Of a stretch of DNA of 64,000 nt, positions 23,552 to 32,315 are shown piece by piece (the first letter of the stretch is position 1; the number at the start of each line of letters is the position of its first letter). The DNA is from CTSoil-043 sp963821235. Lineage in GTDB: Bacteria; Chloroflexota; Limnocylindria; Limnocylindrales; CSP1-4. Under the pieces are notes generated by a model. That model ran no database searches. It had not been told where the DNA came from and was given only the letters and a program-made list of their open reading frames with translations. Both the position numbers and the translations under genes were made by a program. The stretch spans positions 806,001 through 870,000 of the forward strand of contig CAWGCS010000001.1 in assembly GCA_963821235.1 (NCBI GenBank). The letters run 5' to 3'.

Positions 23552-24478
23552 TCAGCGCAGATTGTCCGCGATCAGGGTGGCGATGTTCTTGATGAACGTG
23601 GCGTACGTCCCGTCGGCGGGAACGGCATGCGTCGTCAGCTCCACGACCCGCGCCCCGGTCTCGCTGCCGATCGCCTCGGCCACGGTCGGCGACGTGCCGA
23701 GCTCGGTGAAGATCGCCGGGACGCCGGCCGCCCGGATCTTGGAGGCAAGGGCCGCGAGGTCCGCCGCGGACGGGGCAGCCGAGGTGGTGACGCTGGGGAC
23801 GATCGCTCCGACGAGCGTGAGGCCGTACCGCTCGGCGAAGTAGCCCAGCGACTCGTGGCCCGTGACGAGGATCCGCCGGTCTGCGGGCACGGTGTCGATG
23901 ATCGCCGCGACCTCGTCGCTCAGGGTGGCCAGGCGTGCGTCGAGGTCGGCCGCCCGGGCCGCCACGTCGATCCCGAGGTCGGCCCGGAGCTGCGCCGCCA
24001 GGGCGTCCATCGCGTCCCGCACTGTGAGCGGGTCCATCCAGAGGTGGGGATCCTGCGCTCCGGGCGCCTGGTCCGGGTCGGCGGCGTCGGCGCCCTCGCC
24101 CGCCCCCACCCGCCTCACCGTCACGTGGTCGGCGGCCACGAAGCGGTGGACGCCGGCCGCCTCCGCCTGGGCGAACGCGTTGGCCATCCCGCCCTCGAGG
24201 CCGAGGCCGTTCTCGACGAGGAGGTCGGCCCGGGTCACCGTCTCGATGTCCTTCGCCGACGGCTCCCATTCGTGCGGGTCGGCGCCGTTGGGCATGAGGA
24301 CGACGACGTTCGCGGTGTCGCCCACCAGGTCCTTCACCGCCGCCCCCAGGACCGAGTAGGTGACCACGATCGTCTTCGAGTCTCCGGCCGGCGACCCGCC
24401 GGCCGGTCCGCAGGCGGCTGCCGACAGGGCCGCGAGGATCATCATCGAGACGAGACGACGTCTCATGCCAAGTCTCAT
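23552..24478 (-). CDS. Zinc/manganese-binding lipoprotein (ZnuA-like)
   Basis: A 308-residue cluster A-I binding protein with lipobox ALSAAAC. Metal ligands are visible: His in NGADPHEWEPSAKD, His in QDPHLWMDP, His in VTGHESLGYFAERYGL, and an acidic ligand in IFTELGTSPTVAEAI. The short acidic insert GAGEGADAADPD before the second ligand stands where zinc-specific members carry a His loop. The fourth ligand type and the Zur-like regulator favour zinc, but manganese is possible. GGAGAG precedes the chosen ATG; a second ATG four codons on is the alternative. Confidence 0.9.
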   Translation of the reverse strand: MRLGMRRRLVSMMILAALSAAACGPAGGSPAGDSKTIVVTYSVLGAAVKDLVGDTANVVVLMPNGADPHEWEPSAKDIETVTRADLLVENGLGLEGGMANAFAQAEAAGVHRFVAADHVTVRRVGAGEGADAADPDQAPGAQDPHLWMDPLTVRDAMDALAAQLRADLGIDVAARAADLDARLATLSDEVAAIIDTVPADRRILVTGHESLGYFAERYGLTLVGAIVPSVTTSAAPSAADLAALASKIRAAGVPAIFTELGTSPTVAEAIGSETGARVVELTTHAVPADGTYATFIKNIATLIADNLR

Positions 24479-24530
24479 CGCTGGCTGCTCTCCTGCGGCA
24501 CGGTGATCTCCTCCGGGATGGGTGCGGCGG

Positions 24531-24971
24531 TCAGGCCTGGGCGGTCGCGGTCTGGCACGCCGGGCAGAGCCCGAAGAGCTCGAGGCGGTGCTCGTCCACG
24601 CGGTAGCCGGTGCGCCGGCCGACCTCGCGGGCGACCGCGCCGAGCCCGAGATCGCCGACCTCCACAGCCCGCGCGCAGCGGGCGCAGATGACGTGGTGGT
24701 GGTGGGCGGGGACGCACGCGACGTACGCGTGGTCGCCGCGGGGGAGGTCGATGCGTTCCACCGCGCCGACCGACTCGAGCAGGTCGATCGCCCGGAAGAC
24801 GGTCGCCCGCCCGATGCCGAGGCGCCGTGCCCGGACGTCGGCCACGAGGTCGGCCGCCGTGAAGGCGGCGCCCTCGCGCCCCGAGATGAGCTCGGCCAGG
24901 GCGCGACGGGGACCGGTGAGGCGGTAGCCGGCATTGTCCAGGGCGGTGACGAGCGCCTGCGGGTCGGGCAT
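24531..24971 (-). CDS. Fur-family metalloregulator, probably Zur-like
   Basis: 146 residues: winged HTH (YRLTGPRRALAELI, IGRATVFRAIDLLES), the His-rich PAHHHHVICARC and C-terminal CPAC, giving the two CxxC pairs (about 96/99 and 136/139) of the structural zinc site. It heads the importer operon and presumably represses it when zinc is replete. The ATG at 24971 is preferred: TATCGT (24979-24984) ends 7 bases before it and TCGACA lies 17 further up, so the mRNA would be leaderless. The ATG at 25001 falls inside the -35/operator region and is rejected. Confidence 0.88.
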   Translation of the reverse strand: MPDPQALVTALDNAGYRLTGPRRALAELISGREGAAFTAADLVADVRARRLGIGRATVFRAIDLLESVGAVERIDLPRGDHAYVACVPAHHHHVICARCARAVEVGDLGLGAVAREVGRRTGYRVDEHRLELFGLCPACQTATAQA

Positions 24972-24978
24972 GGCCGCC

Positions 24979-25023
24979 ACGATAGCAGGACGGGCGCTCA
25001 TTGTCGAGACTCAGTATCGACAA
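24979..25023 (-). promoter_or_regulatory. Promoter and 23-bp palindrome controlling the metal-importer operon
   Basis: The palindrome at 25001-25023 has arms TTGTCGA and TCGACAA, with an inner ACT/AGT pair around a central base; only one base pair of 11 is mismatched. It covers the -35 element TCGACA (25002-25007) of the promoter whose -10 is TATCGT (24979-24984), the ideal place for repression. It also lies about 100 bases upstream of the divergent PCuAC gene. The bound protein is most likely the adjacent Fur-family regulator. Confidence 0.75.
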
Positions 25024-25121
25024 CACGGCGTCGACGGTTCGCCCCGAGCCGGCGGCCGATGGCCCGCGACGTCACCGGCAGACGGCCGGCGGCGCATCAT
25101 GGCCCGCACCAGGAGGTACCC

Positions 25122-25607
25122 ATGTCTCGCATCCAGCTGCCCGCGCGCGTGGGCGCGCTCGCCGTCGGCGCCCTCATGGCGGCCACCCTCATCGCCGGCT
25201 GCTCGTCCGGCGGCTCGTCGATGAAGGTCAGCGGCGCCTGGGCGCGGGCCTCGTCGGCCATGGCCGCCGCCGGCGCCGCCTACATGACGATCGAGAACCC
25301 CGGCTCCGCCGCCGACGCGCTCGTCGGCGCCTCCAGCCCGGCGGCGAAGACCGTCGAGGTCCACGAGACCGTGCAGATGGGTACGCCCGCACCGGGCGCC
25401 TCCGCCGACAGCGGCATGATGGGGATGCAGCCCATCGCCCGTCTCGAGATCCCGGCCGGCGGCACTGTCGAGCTGAAGCCCGGCAGCTACCACCTCATGC
25501 TCATCGACCTCAACGAGGACCTCGTCGTCGGCTCCACGATCGAGATCACGCTGACCTTCGAGAGGGCGGGGCCGCTGACCATGACGGCCGAGGTCCGGGA
25601 GAGCTGA
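25122..25607 (+). CDS. PCu(A)C-type copper chaperone lipoprotein
   Basis: 161 residues with lipobox LIAGC and a DUF461/PCuAC cupredoxin-like fold: VSGAWARASSAMAAAGAAYM, EVHETVQM, a Met-rich MMGMQP and SYHLMLIDL. The His and Met residues are the known Cu(I) ligands (H...M...HxM). It carries copper outside the membrane to the CuA site of oxidases or to SCO. AGGAGGT 5 bases upstream fixes the ATG. The SCO fusion gene follows 13 bases later, so they form a copper-delivery pair that could also serve NirK. Confidence 0.92.
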   Translation: MSRIQLPARVGALAVGALMAATLIAGCSSGGSSMKVSGAWARASSAMAAAGAAYMTIENPGSAADALVGASSPAAKTVEVHETVQMGTPAPGASADSGMMGMQPIARLEIPAGGTVELKPGSYHLMLIDLNEDLVVGSTIEITLTFERAGPLTMTAEVRES

Positions 25608-25620
25608 GACGCCGGATTCG

Positions 25621-27309
25621 GTGACCGACGGCCCCCCTGACCCGGGCGACCGGCCCTCCCCCCGGGCGGCGGTGGGGCGCCACACTCCCCCGACCATGGC
25701 TGCGTCCCCGCGCCCTGTCGCGCCGTCCCGGCTCGCCCTGCTGGCCGCGCTGGCGATCGGCTTCGCCGCCCTGGCCGGGATCGGGATCGGCGCGGTGGCC
25801 GGGCTTGCGCTGCTGACGGCCCCGGCGCCGTCGGCGACCGCCGCCGCCGCCATCTGGCCGGTCTCGCCCACGCCCGCGGGGCTCGACCGCGACACCGCCG
25901 TCCGACCGGCCCTCCCCTCCCCGCCGCTGCGGCTGACCGACGAGGACGGGCGCCCGTTCGACCTGGCCTCCCTGCGTGGCGAGCCGGTGCTCGTCTTTTT
26001 CGGCTACACCCACTGCCCGGACGTCTGTCCCACGAACCTGGCCGACGTCCGCGATGCCCTCAAGCTCGTGGACGGTCCCGTGGGGGTCGTCTTCGTGACC
26101 GTCGATCCCGGCCGGGACGACGCGGCGGTCATGAAGCAGTACGTCGGCTACTACGGGGCCGGATTCATCGGCCTGACCGGCACGGACGACGAGATCCGGG
26201 CCGCGGCGGGCGCCTGGGGCGTCTCGTACGCCAGGGTCGAGTCGGGCTCCGCCGCCGGCTACGCCATGGCCCATACCGCCGACACCTTCCTCGTCGACCA
26301 GGAGGGCCGGCTGCGCCACCGGATCTGGTTCGGGGCTGGCCCGGAGGTCATCGCCGCCCGCATCAACGGCCTCGCCGCCGAGGTCGTCGAGACGACGCCG
26401 CCCACCGCGGCTCCGGCGCCGACCGCCGTTCCAACGTCGTCGCCCGCACCCGCCTCCGCCGCGCCGTCGCCGGCCGCGTCGCCCACCGCGGCTCCGAGCG
26501 GCCTCACCGCCGTCGTCGTCAAGCTCCAGTCGTCGGTCGTGCGGGCCGGCCCCAACCGCATCGTGGTGACCGTCAGCGACCCGGACAACCGGGAGCTGGC
26601 CAGGCCCGACGTGCTGGCGATCTTCGTCTTCCGCTCCATCGACGACCCGGGCCTGGCTCCCGTCGAGGTGCCGGGCATGTTCATCTGGGTCGTGCGCGGC
26701 GGCAAGGCGGCCTACGTTGCCGAGATGACGCTGCCACGTCCGGGGGCGTACGAGGCCACGGTCACCCTCGAGGGCCCCGGCGGGCCGATCGGCTCGGGAG
26801 GCTTCACGATGACCGCCCGGGACCAGAGCCCGACCCCGCCGATCGGCTCGCTCGCGCCGTCCGTCCGGACGCCGATCGCGGCCGACGTCGGCGGCAACCT
26901 CCAGCTCATCTCGAGCGACGTCTTCCCGGACGTTCGCTTCTACGAGCACTCCGTCGACGAGCTGCTGGCCGCCCATCGGCCCTTCGTGTTCACGATCTAC
27001 TCGCCGGCCTTCTGCCCCACGACCGCCTGCGGTCCCCTGCTGCGCTACATGAAGGAGATCGCCTCGGAGTTCCCGGACGTCACCTTCGTCCACGCCGAGC
27101 CGTACGTCATGCGCGACCTCGGCGGCCGGATCCAGCCGGAGTACGACGGGCACGGCTACGTCTGGGCTTCCTGGAGCGTCGCCTACGGCATCCCGGTGGA
27201 GCCCTACGTCTTCGTCGTCGGGGCCGACGGGCGGATCGTGGCCAGCTTCGAGCTCATCGTCGGCTCGGACGAGATCCGGGCCGCGATCCGGACCGCGACG
27301 GGCGACTGA
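25621..27309 (+). CDS. SCO1/SenC copper protein fused to a second thioredoxin-like domain
   Basis: 562 residues. After a membrane anchor (about 38-70) comes a SCO domain with the copper motif THCPDVCPTNL and distal His in AMAHTADTFLV, residues about 95-255. A Thr/Ala/Pro linker leads to an Ig/YtkA-like beta domain (about 300-400) and a C-terminal thioredoxin-like domain with FCPTTACGP (Cys-x4-Cys) and GYVWASWSVAYGIPVEPYVF. SCO proteins build the CuA centre of cytochrome oxidase. The fusion of two thiol-fold domains in one secreted chain is unusual. The start is uncertain: GTG as given or ATG at 25696, neither with a clear ribosome site. Confidence 0.85.
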   Translation: MTDGPPDPGDRPSPRAAVGRHTPPTMAASPRPVAPSRLALLAALAIGFAALAGIGIGAVAGLALLTAPAPSATAAAAIWPVSPTPAGLDRDTAVRPALPSPPLRLTDEDGRPFDLASLRGEPVLVFFGYTHCPDVCPTNLADVRDALKLVDGPVGVVFVTVDPGRDDAAVMKQYVGYYGAGFIGLTGTDDEIRAAAGAWGVSYARVESGSAAGYAMAHTADTFLVDQEGRLRHRIWFGAGPEVIAARINGLAAEVVETTPPTAAPAPTAVPTSSPAPASAAPSPAASPTAAPSGLTAVVVKLQSSVVRAGPNRIVVTVSDPDNRELARPDVLAIFVFRSIDDPGLAPVEVPGMFIWVVRGGKAAYVAEMTLPRPGAYEATVTLEGPGGPIGSGGFTMTARDQSPTPPIGSLAPSVRTPIAADVGGNLQLISSDVFPDVRFYEHSVDELLAAHRPFVFTIYSPAFCPTTACGPLLRYMKEIASEFPDVTFVHAEPYVMRDLGGRIQPEYDGHGYVWASWSVAYGIPVEPYVFVVGADGRIVASFELIVGSDEIRAAIRTATGD

Positions 27310-27354
27310 CCGCCCACCAGGTCAGGGCACCCTGCGGCGGCGATTCAAGGGGCC

Positions 27355-27384
27355 TTGACCACTTGCGGCAGGGGCCCGTAGACT
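27355..27384 (+). promoter_or_regulatory. Promoter of the FTR1-type permease gene
   Basis: TTGACC (27355-27360) and TAGACT (27379-27384) are 18 bases apart; the gene's AGGAG and ATG follow about 40-50 bases downstream. Confidence 0.55.
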
Positions 27385-27436
27385 CCGCCCGTCCAGCTCG
27401 CCCGCGGCCCCCGCGTCCCCACAGGAGCCCGCGCCC

Positions 27437-28333
27437 ATGTTCGATGTCGGAGCCTTCACCAGTGGCCTGCTCACGGGCCTCCGGGAGGGCGTCGAGGCTG
27501 CCCTGATCGTGGCGATCGTCTGCGCCTACCTGGCACGGACGGGCAACGCCCGGCACTTCGGCAAGATCGCCGCGGGCGCCGGTGCGGCGGTGGCGGTCTC
27601 GTCGGGGCTGGGGGTCGCGATCTTCCTGACGCTCGGCGGGCTGAAGTCGCCCTACGAGCAGATCTTCGAGGGCGCGGCGATGCTCGTTGCCGCCGCCGTC
27701 GTCACCTGGATGCTCTTCTGGATGCGGCGCCAGGCGGCGTCGGTCAAGGGCGACCTGCAGCGCGCTGTCGACCGCGTCCTGGCCGACGGGACGGCCTGGG
27801 GCCTCGCGGCGCTCGCGTTCACGGCCGTCATCCGGGAGGGCCTGGAGACCGCCCTCTTCCTCGTCGGCCAGGTCACCGCCGCGGCGAGCGGTGAGGCGGG
27901 CACCACGGGCGCCGCGTCCGTCCTCGCCGGCGCGGTCGTAGGCCTGGGGGTCGCGATGGTCCTCGGCTACGGCTTCTATCGCGGCAGCCGCGTCCTGAAC
28001 CTGCTGCGCTTCTTCCGCTGGACGGGCGTCTTCCTGGTCTTCATCGCCGCCGGCCTCCTGTCGCATGCCATCCACGAGCTCGTGGAGATCGGCTGGATCG
28101 GGGTCGGGACCTCGACGGCCTTCGACGTCAGCGCGATCCTGCCGCACGACGCGGGGATCGGGCTCTTCCTGCGGGCGGTCTTCGGCTACACCGCGACGCC
28201 GGAATGGGTGACCCTGGTCACCTGGGCCGCCTACGTGGGCGTGGTCCTGGCCCTCTACCTGCGGCCGCTCCGCGCCCGGCCGTCCGCGCCAAGCGTGGAG
28301 CCGCCCGAGCCGGCCGCCGCGGCCGGCGCCTGA
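27437..28333 (+). CDS. FTR1/EfeU-type high-affinity iron permease
   Basis: 298 residues, seven predicted helices, with the two iron-binding REGxE motifs of the family: LREGVEAALIVAI in helix 1 and IREGLETALFL in helix 4. It imports ferric iron after oxidation or reduction at the surface. EfeO and EfeB partners are not adjacent; a copper chaperone pair lies upstream and a DsbA-like protein downstream, so it may belong to a surface metal and thiol cluster. AGGAG about 9 bases before the ATG supports the start. Confidence 0.93.
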   Translation: MFDVGAFTSGLLTGLREGVEAALIVAIVCAYLARTGNARHFGKIAAGAGAAVAVSSGLGVAIFLTLGGLKSPYEQIFEGAAMLVAAAVVTWMLFWMRRQAASVKGDLQRAVDRVLADGTAWGLAALAFTAVIREGLETALFLVGQVTAAASGEAGTTGAASVLAGAVVGLGVAMVLGYGFYRGSRVLNLLRFFRWTGVFLVFIAAGLLSHAIHELVEIGWIGVGTSTAFDVSAILPHDAGIGLFLRAVFGYTATPEWVTLVTWAAYVGVVLALYLRPLRARPSAPSVEPPEPAAAAGA

Positions 28334-28432
28334 GGGCCCGCCCCGGCGGACCCGCGCCGGGAACGCTACCCTAGCCAGCGCGTCCCCCCGTCCCGGACGG
28401 GCTCCACCTCCCGCCGAAGCCCGAGTGCCAGC

Positions 28433-29311
28433 ATGTCGAACCAGCCCCCCAAGGGCGGCGCCACGCCGCCGACCCGCCGCGACCGCCGCGAGACGGCCCG
28501 CCGCGACCGCCGCCTGACCGCAGCCCGGACGGCCGCCCCGCGGCCGGCCTGGCAGTCGCCCATGGTGCTCCTGTCGCTGGGCGCGGTCGCGATCGGGCTC
28601 GTCGTCGTCCTCCTCGCCTCCGGCGTGCTTGGCGGGAAGGGCGCCACGACGACCGGTGGACTGAAGATCCCGATCCAGCCGACGCCGACCGACCTGGTCG
28701 ATCCCACGAACCCCCGGGCCGTCGGCCGGGCCGATGCGCCGGTCACCATCGAGATCTGGTCGGACTTCCAGTGCCCCGCCTGCGACTTCTTCTCCCGCCA
28801 GGTGGCCCCCGACCTCATCAACGAGTACGTCAAGGCGGGCACCGTGCGGATGGTCTACCGCGACTTCGCCTTCATCGACGGGTTCGATCCCGCCGGTGAA
28901 TCGCAGCAGTCGGCCGCCGCCGCCCGCTGTGCCGGCGAGCAGGGCAAGTTCTGGCCGTTCCACGACTACCTGTTCGAGAACCAGGACGGCGAGAACAAGG
29001 GCGCCTTCAAGCGGGCGCGGCTCGACGAGATCGCCACCGCCGTCGGGCTGGACATGGCCGCCTACGGGTCGTGCATGGACGGCACCGCCACCGAGGATGC
29101 CGTGAAGGCCGAGACGGCAGACGGCCACACCGCCGGGGTCACCTCGACCCCGACCCTGGCGATCAACGGCGTGCTGCAGCGCGCCGGCGCCATCCCGATG
29201 GCAGACTCGAGCTCCGGCGTCGGCCTCCGCACGCTCATCGCGGCCGCGCTGGCGACGGGCTCGCCGTCGCCCTCGGCCTCCGCCGCCCCGTCCGCGTCGC
29301 CGACGCCCTGA
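28433..29311 (+). CDS. Membrane-anchored DsbA-like thiol-disulfide oxidoreductase
   Basis: 292 residues: Arg-rich cytoplasmic N-terminus, one transmembrane segment at about 43-65, then a DsbA/BdbD-type thioredoxin fold with active site SDFQCPACDFFS and cis-proline loop VTSTPTLAINGV. Two more cysteines (RCAGEQG, SCMDG) may form a structural bridge. It would oxidise or shuffle cysteines of exported proteins, such as the copper proteins encoded nearby. The Ser/Pro/Ala tail is low-complexity. Confidence 0.9.
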   Translation: MSNQPPKGGATPPTRRDRRETARRDRRLTAARTAAPRPAWQSPMVLLSLGAVAIGLVVVLLASGVLGGKGATTTGGLKIPIQPTPTDLVDPTNPRAVGRADAPVTIEIWSDFQCPACDFFSRQVAPDLINEYVKAGTVRMVYRDFAFIDGFDPAGESQQSAAAARCAGEQGKFWPFHDYLFENQDGENKGAFKRARLDEIATAVGLDMAAYGSCMDGTATEDAVKAETADGHTAGVTSTPTLAINGVLQRAGAIPMADSSSGVGLRTLIAAALATGSPSPSASAAPSASPTP

Positions 29312-29328
29312 CCCGCGGCCGGCCGGCC

Positions 29329-30438
29329 TCAGGCGCCGGCCGGCTCCGACGCCGGCCCAGTTCCGGGCGCCGGCCCGGTCGACCCGCGGAGGATGAAGGC
29401 CGTCCGCAGGATCACCGTCTCCGGCGGGCCGTCGAAGCCCGCGAGGCGGCCGAGGAGCCGCTGCGTGGCCGTGACGCCGAGCTCGTGCACGGGCTGGGCG
29501 ACGACCGTCAGGGGAGGCCGCATGAGGGTCGTCCAGGGCAGGTCGTCGAAGGCCACCAGGGAGATGTCACGGGGGATCTCAAGCCCGGCGTCGAGGATGG
29601 CGTCGATGGCGCCCAGGGTCATCGTCTCGTCGGTCGTCACGATCGCCGTCGGCCGGTCGGGCATGGCCAGCGCGGCGGCGGTCACGGCGCGGGCGTTCTC
29701 GCGGTCGTAGCGAGCCCGCCGGATGAGGTCGTCGGTGACCGGGATGCCCGCCTCGCGGAGCGCCGCCGCCCAGCCGATCTCGCGGAGAGGGCTCGTCACG
29801 CCGCTGCCGGCCTTCAGCCTGGCCGTGACCACCTCCGCGGCGGTCAGCGCGGAGCTGTCCTCGACGACGATCGCCACCCGGCGGTGTCCCTGGCGCACGA
29901 GGTGGCGCACCGCGTTCCTGGCCGCCCGCGTGTTGTCCACCACGACGACGTCGCAGCGGATCCCCGGCGACCCGCGGTCCAGCAGGACGACGGGCGTGCC
30001 GCGGTCCTGGGCGTCCTGGAGGTGCGCCGTCTCGCCGGGCATGGCGGTGACGACGATGAGGCCGTCCACCCGCTTGTCGAGCAGGACGCCGACGGCGGCC
30101 CGCTCGGCGGCGAGGTCCTCGTCGGTGTTGGCCAGGATGACCTCGAAGCCCTCCGCGTGCGCGGCGTCGGCGATGCCGCGGACGGCCTGGGCGAAGAAGG
30201 CGAGCTGGATGTCGGAGATGACCACGCCGAGGGTGGCCGTGGAGCCCGACTTCATGCTCCGCGCCACCGCGTTGGGGCGGTAGCGGAGCGCCTCGGCGGC
30301 GGCGAGGACGCGGGCCCGGGCGGCGGCGCTGGCGCTCCCGTAGCCGCCCAGCGCGCGGGCTGCCGTCGCCCTCGAGACCCCCGCGCTGCGGGCGACGTCG
30401 TCAAGGGTCGCGTGATCCGGAAGCTCGCGGCGTCCCAT
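29329..30438 (-). CDS. LacI-family transcriptional regulator of the fructosamine operon
   Basis: 369 residues with the N-terminal LacI HTH and hinge (ATLDDVARSAGVSRATAARALGG) and a periplasmic-binding-like sensor domain (TLGVVISDIQLAFFAQAVRG, DGLIVVTAMPGE, LVAFDDLPWTTLMRPPLTVV). It is the last gene of the ABC transporter-deglycase run, so it is probably autoregulated with the operon. Two LacI-style palindromes sit at the operon promoter near 36.9 kb. The ligand is expected to be an Amadori compound or its phosphate. Confidence 0.92.
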   Translation of the reverse strand: MGRRELPDHATLDDVARSAGVSRATAARALGGYGSASAAARARVLAAAEALRYRPNAVARSMKSGSTATLGVVISDIQLAFFAQAVRGIADAAHAEGFEVILANTDEDLAAERAAVGVLLDKRVDGLIVVTAMPGETAHLQDAQDRGTPVVLLDRGSPGIRCDVVVVDNTRAARNAVRHLVRQGHRRVAIVVEDSSALTAAEVVTARLKAGSGVTSPLREIGWAAALREAGIPVTDDLIRRARYDRENARAVTAAALAMPDRPTAIVTTDETMTLGAIDAILDAGLEIPRDISLVAFDDLPWTTLMRPPLTVVAQPVHELGVTATQRLLGRLAGFDGPPETVILRTAFILRGSTGPAPGTGPASEPAGA

Positions 30439-30483
30439 GTCCCGAGGAGGCTACATGCTCGGGCGGGCGGCGTTTCGGCCGTC

Positions 30484-31353
30484 CTACTTGCCGAAGCCCT
30501 CGCTGAGGCCCCGGATGAACTGGCGCTGGCCGAACAGGAAGAGGACGATCATCGGGATGGCCGCCATCGTGAGGGCGGCGAAGAGGACCGGCCAGTCGGA
30601 GAGGACGCGTCCCTGCATGGCGAGCAGGCCGACGGGCAGGGTCTTGAGGTCGCCGTCGTTGATGAAGACCAGGGCGAAGACGAACTCGTTCCAGGCGAAG
30701 AGCGCCTGGAGGAGGGCGGCCGAGACGATGATCGGCCGCGAGAGCGGCATGACCACCAGCCAGAAGACCTGCCAGCGGTTGGCCCCGTCGACGATCGCTG
30801 CGTCCTCCATCTCCCGGGAGAGCGTGATCATGTAGGCCCGGATGAGGAAGACGGTGAAGGGGATCCGGAAGGCCGTGTAGAGGACGATGAGGGCCCAGTA
30901 CGTGTCGAAGATTCCGAGCGCCTGGAGCAACCGGAAGAGCGGGATCAGGGCGACCGTCGGGGCCAGCATCATGCCGCCGAGCAGGAGCACGGTGATGGGG
31001 CCCGCGAAGGGGATCCGGTGACGGGTCAGGGCGTAGGCCGCCATGGAGCTGAAGAGGATCGTGGTGACCACCGAGCCGCCGGTGACGATGACGCTGTTCA
31101 TCAGGTAGCGGACGACGCCCAGGTTCCAGGCCTTGGCGAAGTTCTCCCAGCGCCACGTGGTGGGCAGCCCCCAGGCGTCGCCGAAGAGCTCGGCGTTGGA
31201 CTTGAAGCCGTTGAGGGCCATCCAGACGAGCGGGTAGATGATGGCCACCGCCAGGACGATGAGGACCACGTAGGCGATGGTCCGGCCGATGGAGCCGGCC
31301 ACCGATCGCCCGGTGCCCTGCTGGTAGCGCGGGCGCGCCACGTTGCCGGCCAT
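30484..31353 (-). CDS. Carbohydrate ABC transporter permease (MalG type)
   Basis: 289 residues, six helices, with the EAA loop EMEDAAIVDGANRWQVFWLV and the family ending GLSEGFGK. It pairs with the MalF-type permease whose TGA overlaps its ATG by one base (TGATG). No ATPase is encoded in the operon, as is common for CUT1 systems that share a MsmK-like ATPase. The cargo is inferred from the deglycase and kinase genes to be a fructosamine or opine. Confidence 0.9.
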   Translation of the reverse strand: MAGNVARPRYQQGTGRSVAGSIGRTIAYVVLIVLAVAIIYPLVWMALNGFKSNAELFGDAWGLPTTWRWENFAKAWNLGVVRYLMNSVIVTGGSVVTTILFSSMAAYALTRHRIPFAGPITVLLLGGMMLAPTVALIPLFRLLQALGIFDTYWALIVLYTAFRIPFTVFLIRAYMITLSREMEDAAIVDGANRWQVFWLVVMPLSRPIIVSAALLQALFAWNEFVFALVFINDGDLKTLPVGLLAMQGRVLSDWPVLFAALTMAAIPMIVLFLFGQRQFIRGLSEGFGK

Positions 31354-32246
31354 CAGTACTGCACCGCCTTGCCCCGGCCCAGGAAGAGCTGGAGGATCGA
31401 CGCAGCCAGCGTGATCACGAAGATCACGACCGCGATGGCGGCCGCGTAGCCCATCTGGTCGTTGAAGAAGGCCGACTTGTAGAGCCAGGTCCCGAGCGTG
31501 TGGCTGGCGTTGTTGGGCCCGCCGGCGGTCATCACCTGGACCTCGTTGAAGACGAGGAAGGCGCCCGACACGGTGATGATCATGGCCAGGAGGGTCATCT
31601 CGCGCACGAGCGGCACCGTGATCTTGCGGAACGCCTGGATGCGGGAGGCGCCGTCGATGTAGGCGGCCTCGTACAGCTCGCGCGGGATCCGCTGCATGGC
31701 CACGATGAAGAGGACCATCACGTAGCCGACGGACTGCCACTGGCTCATGGCGATGATCGACCAGATCGCCGTCGCCGACTCGCCCAGCCAGGAGTGCTTC
31801 CAGCTGTCGAGGCCGAGGATGTCGAGGACCCCGTTCACGAGCCCGATCTGGGGGTTGTACATGAACTGGAAGAGGAGGCCGACGATGGTCAGGGAGATGA
31901 CGGCGGGGATGAAGTAGACGGTCCGGAAGAAGTCCTTCCAGCGTCCGCGGATCAGCTCCTCGAGCACGGCCGCCAGGACGAGGCCGCCGCCGACCTGGCA
32001 GATGACCGAGACGGTCGCATAGGCGACGTTGTTGAAGAGCGAGCTCCAGAAGATGGGATCGGCCGCGAGGGCGGCGTAGTTGTCGAGCCCGACCCAGATC
32101 TCCTTCGGGGAGAAGGCGTTCCAGCGGTAGAGGCTCAGGTGGAGGTTGTCGACGACGGGGTAGTAGACGAAGACGGCCAGCAGCAGGACCGCGGGGGCGA
32201 CCCACAGGAGCATCGACCAGCGGCCGAGTCGCGACGTCTGGGACAT
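31353..32246 (-). CDS. Carbohydrate ABC transporter permease (MalF type)
   Basis: 297 residues, six helices, with EAA loop ELYEAAYIDGASRIQAFRKI and a typical N-terminus LWVAPAVLLLAVFVYYPVV. It forms the transport channel with the MalG-type protein. It follows the binding-protein gene after a strong stem-loop at 32276-32309, an arrangement that usually lowers permease expression relative to binding protein. Confidence 0.92.
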   Translation of the reverse strand: MSQTSRLGRWSMLLWVAPAVLLLAVFVYYPVVDNLHLSLYRWNAFSPKEIWVGLDNYAALAADPIFWSSLFNNVAYATVSVICQVGGGLVLAAVLEELIRGRWKDFFRTVYFIPAVISLTIVGLLFQFMYNPQIGLVNGVLDILGLDSWKHSWLGESATAIWSIIAMSQWQSVGYVMVLFIVAMQRIPRELYEAAYIDGASRIQAFRKITVPLVREMTLLAMIITVSGAFLVFNEVQVMTAGGPNNASHTLGTWLYKSAFFNDQMGYAAAIAVVIFVITLAASILQLFLGRGKAVQY

Positions 32247-32275
32247 CGGTGCTTGCCTCGCGGCTGGGTGAAGGT

Positions 32276-32309
32276 CCGGGCGGACGGCGCCGGTGCGCCG
32301 TCCGCCCGG
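32276..32309 (-). terminator. Intercistronic stem-loop between binding-protein and permease genes
   Basis: Perfect 15-bp arms (32276-32290 and 32295-32309, outer end CCGGGCGGACGGCGC) close a 4-base loop. It starts only 7 bases past the binding-protein stop. There is no U-tract, so it probably acts as an attenuator or a 3' stabiliser that lets the binding protein be made in excess of the permeases, not as a full terminator. Confidence 0.65.
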
Positions 32310-32315
32310 GACCGT

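Noticed and set aside
24999..25001. Upstream ATG as the start of the Fur-family gene
   Set aside because: It lies at the edge of the palindrome and upstream of the predicted -10, so it would not be in the transcript.
29071..31449. 792-codon plus-strand open frame
   Set aside because: It is antisense to the LacI and permease genes and rich in Asp/Glu/Gly/Arg shadow sequence, with no domain.
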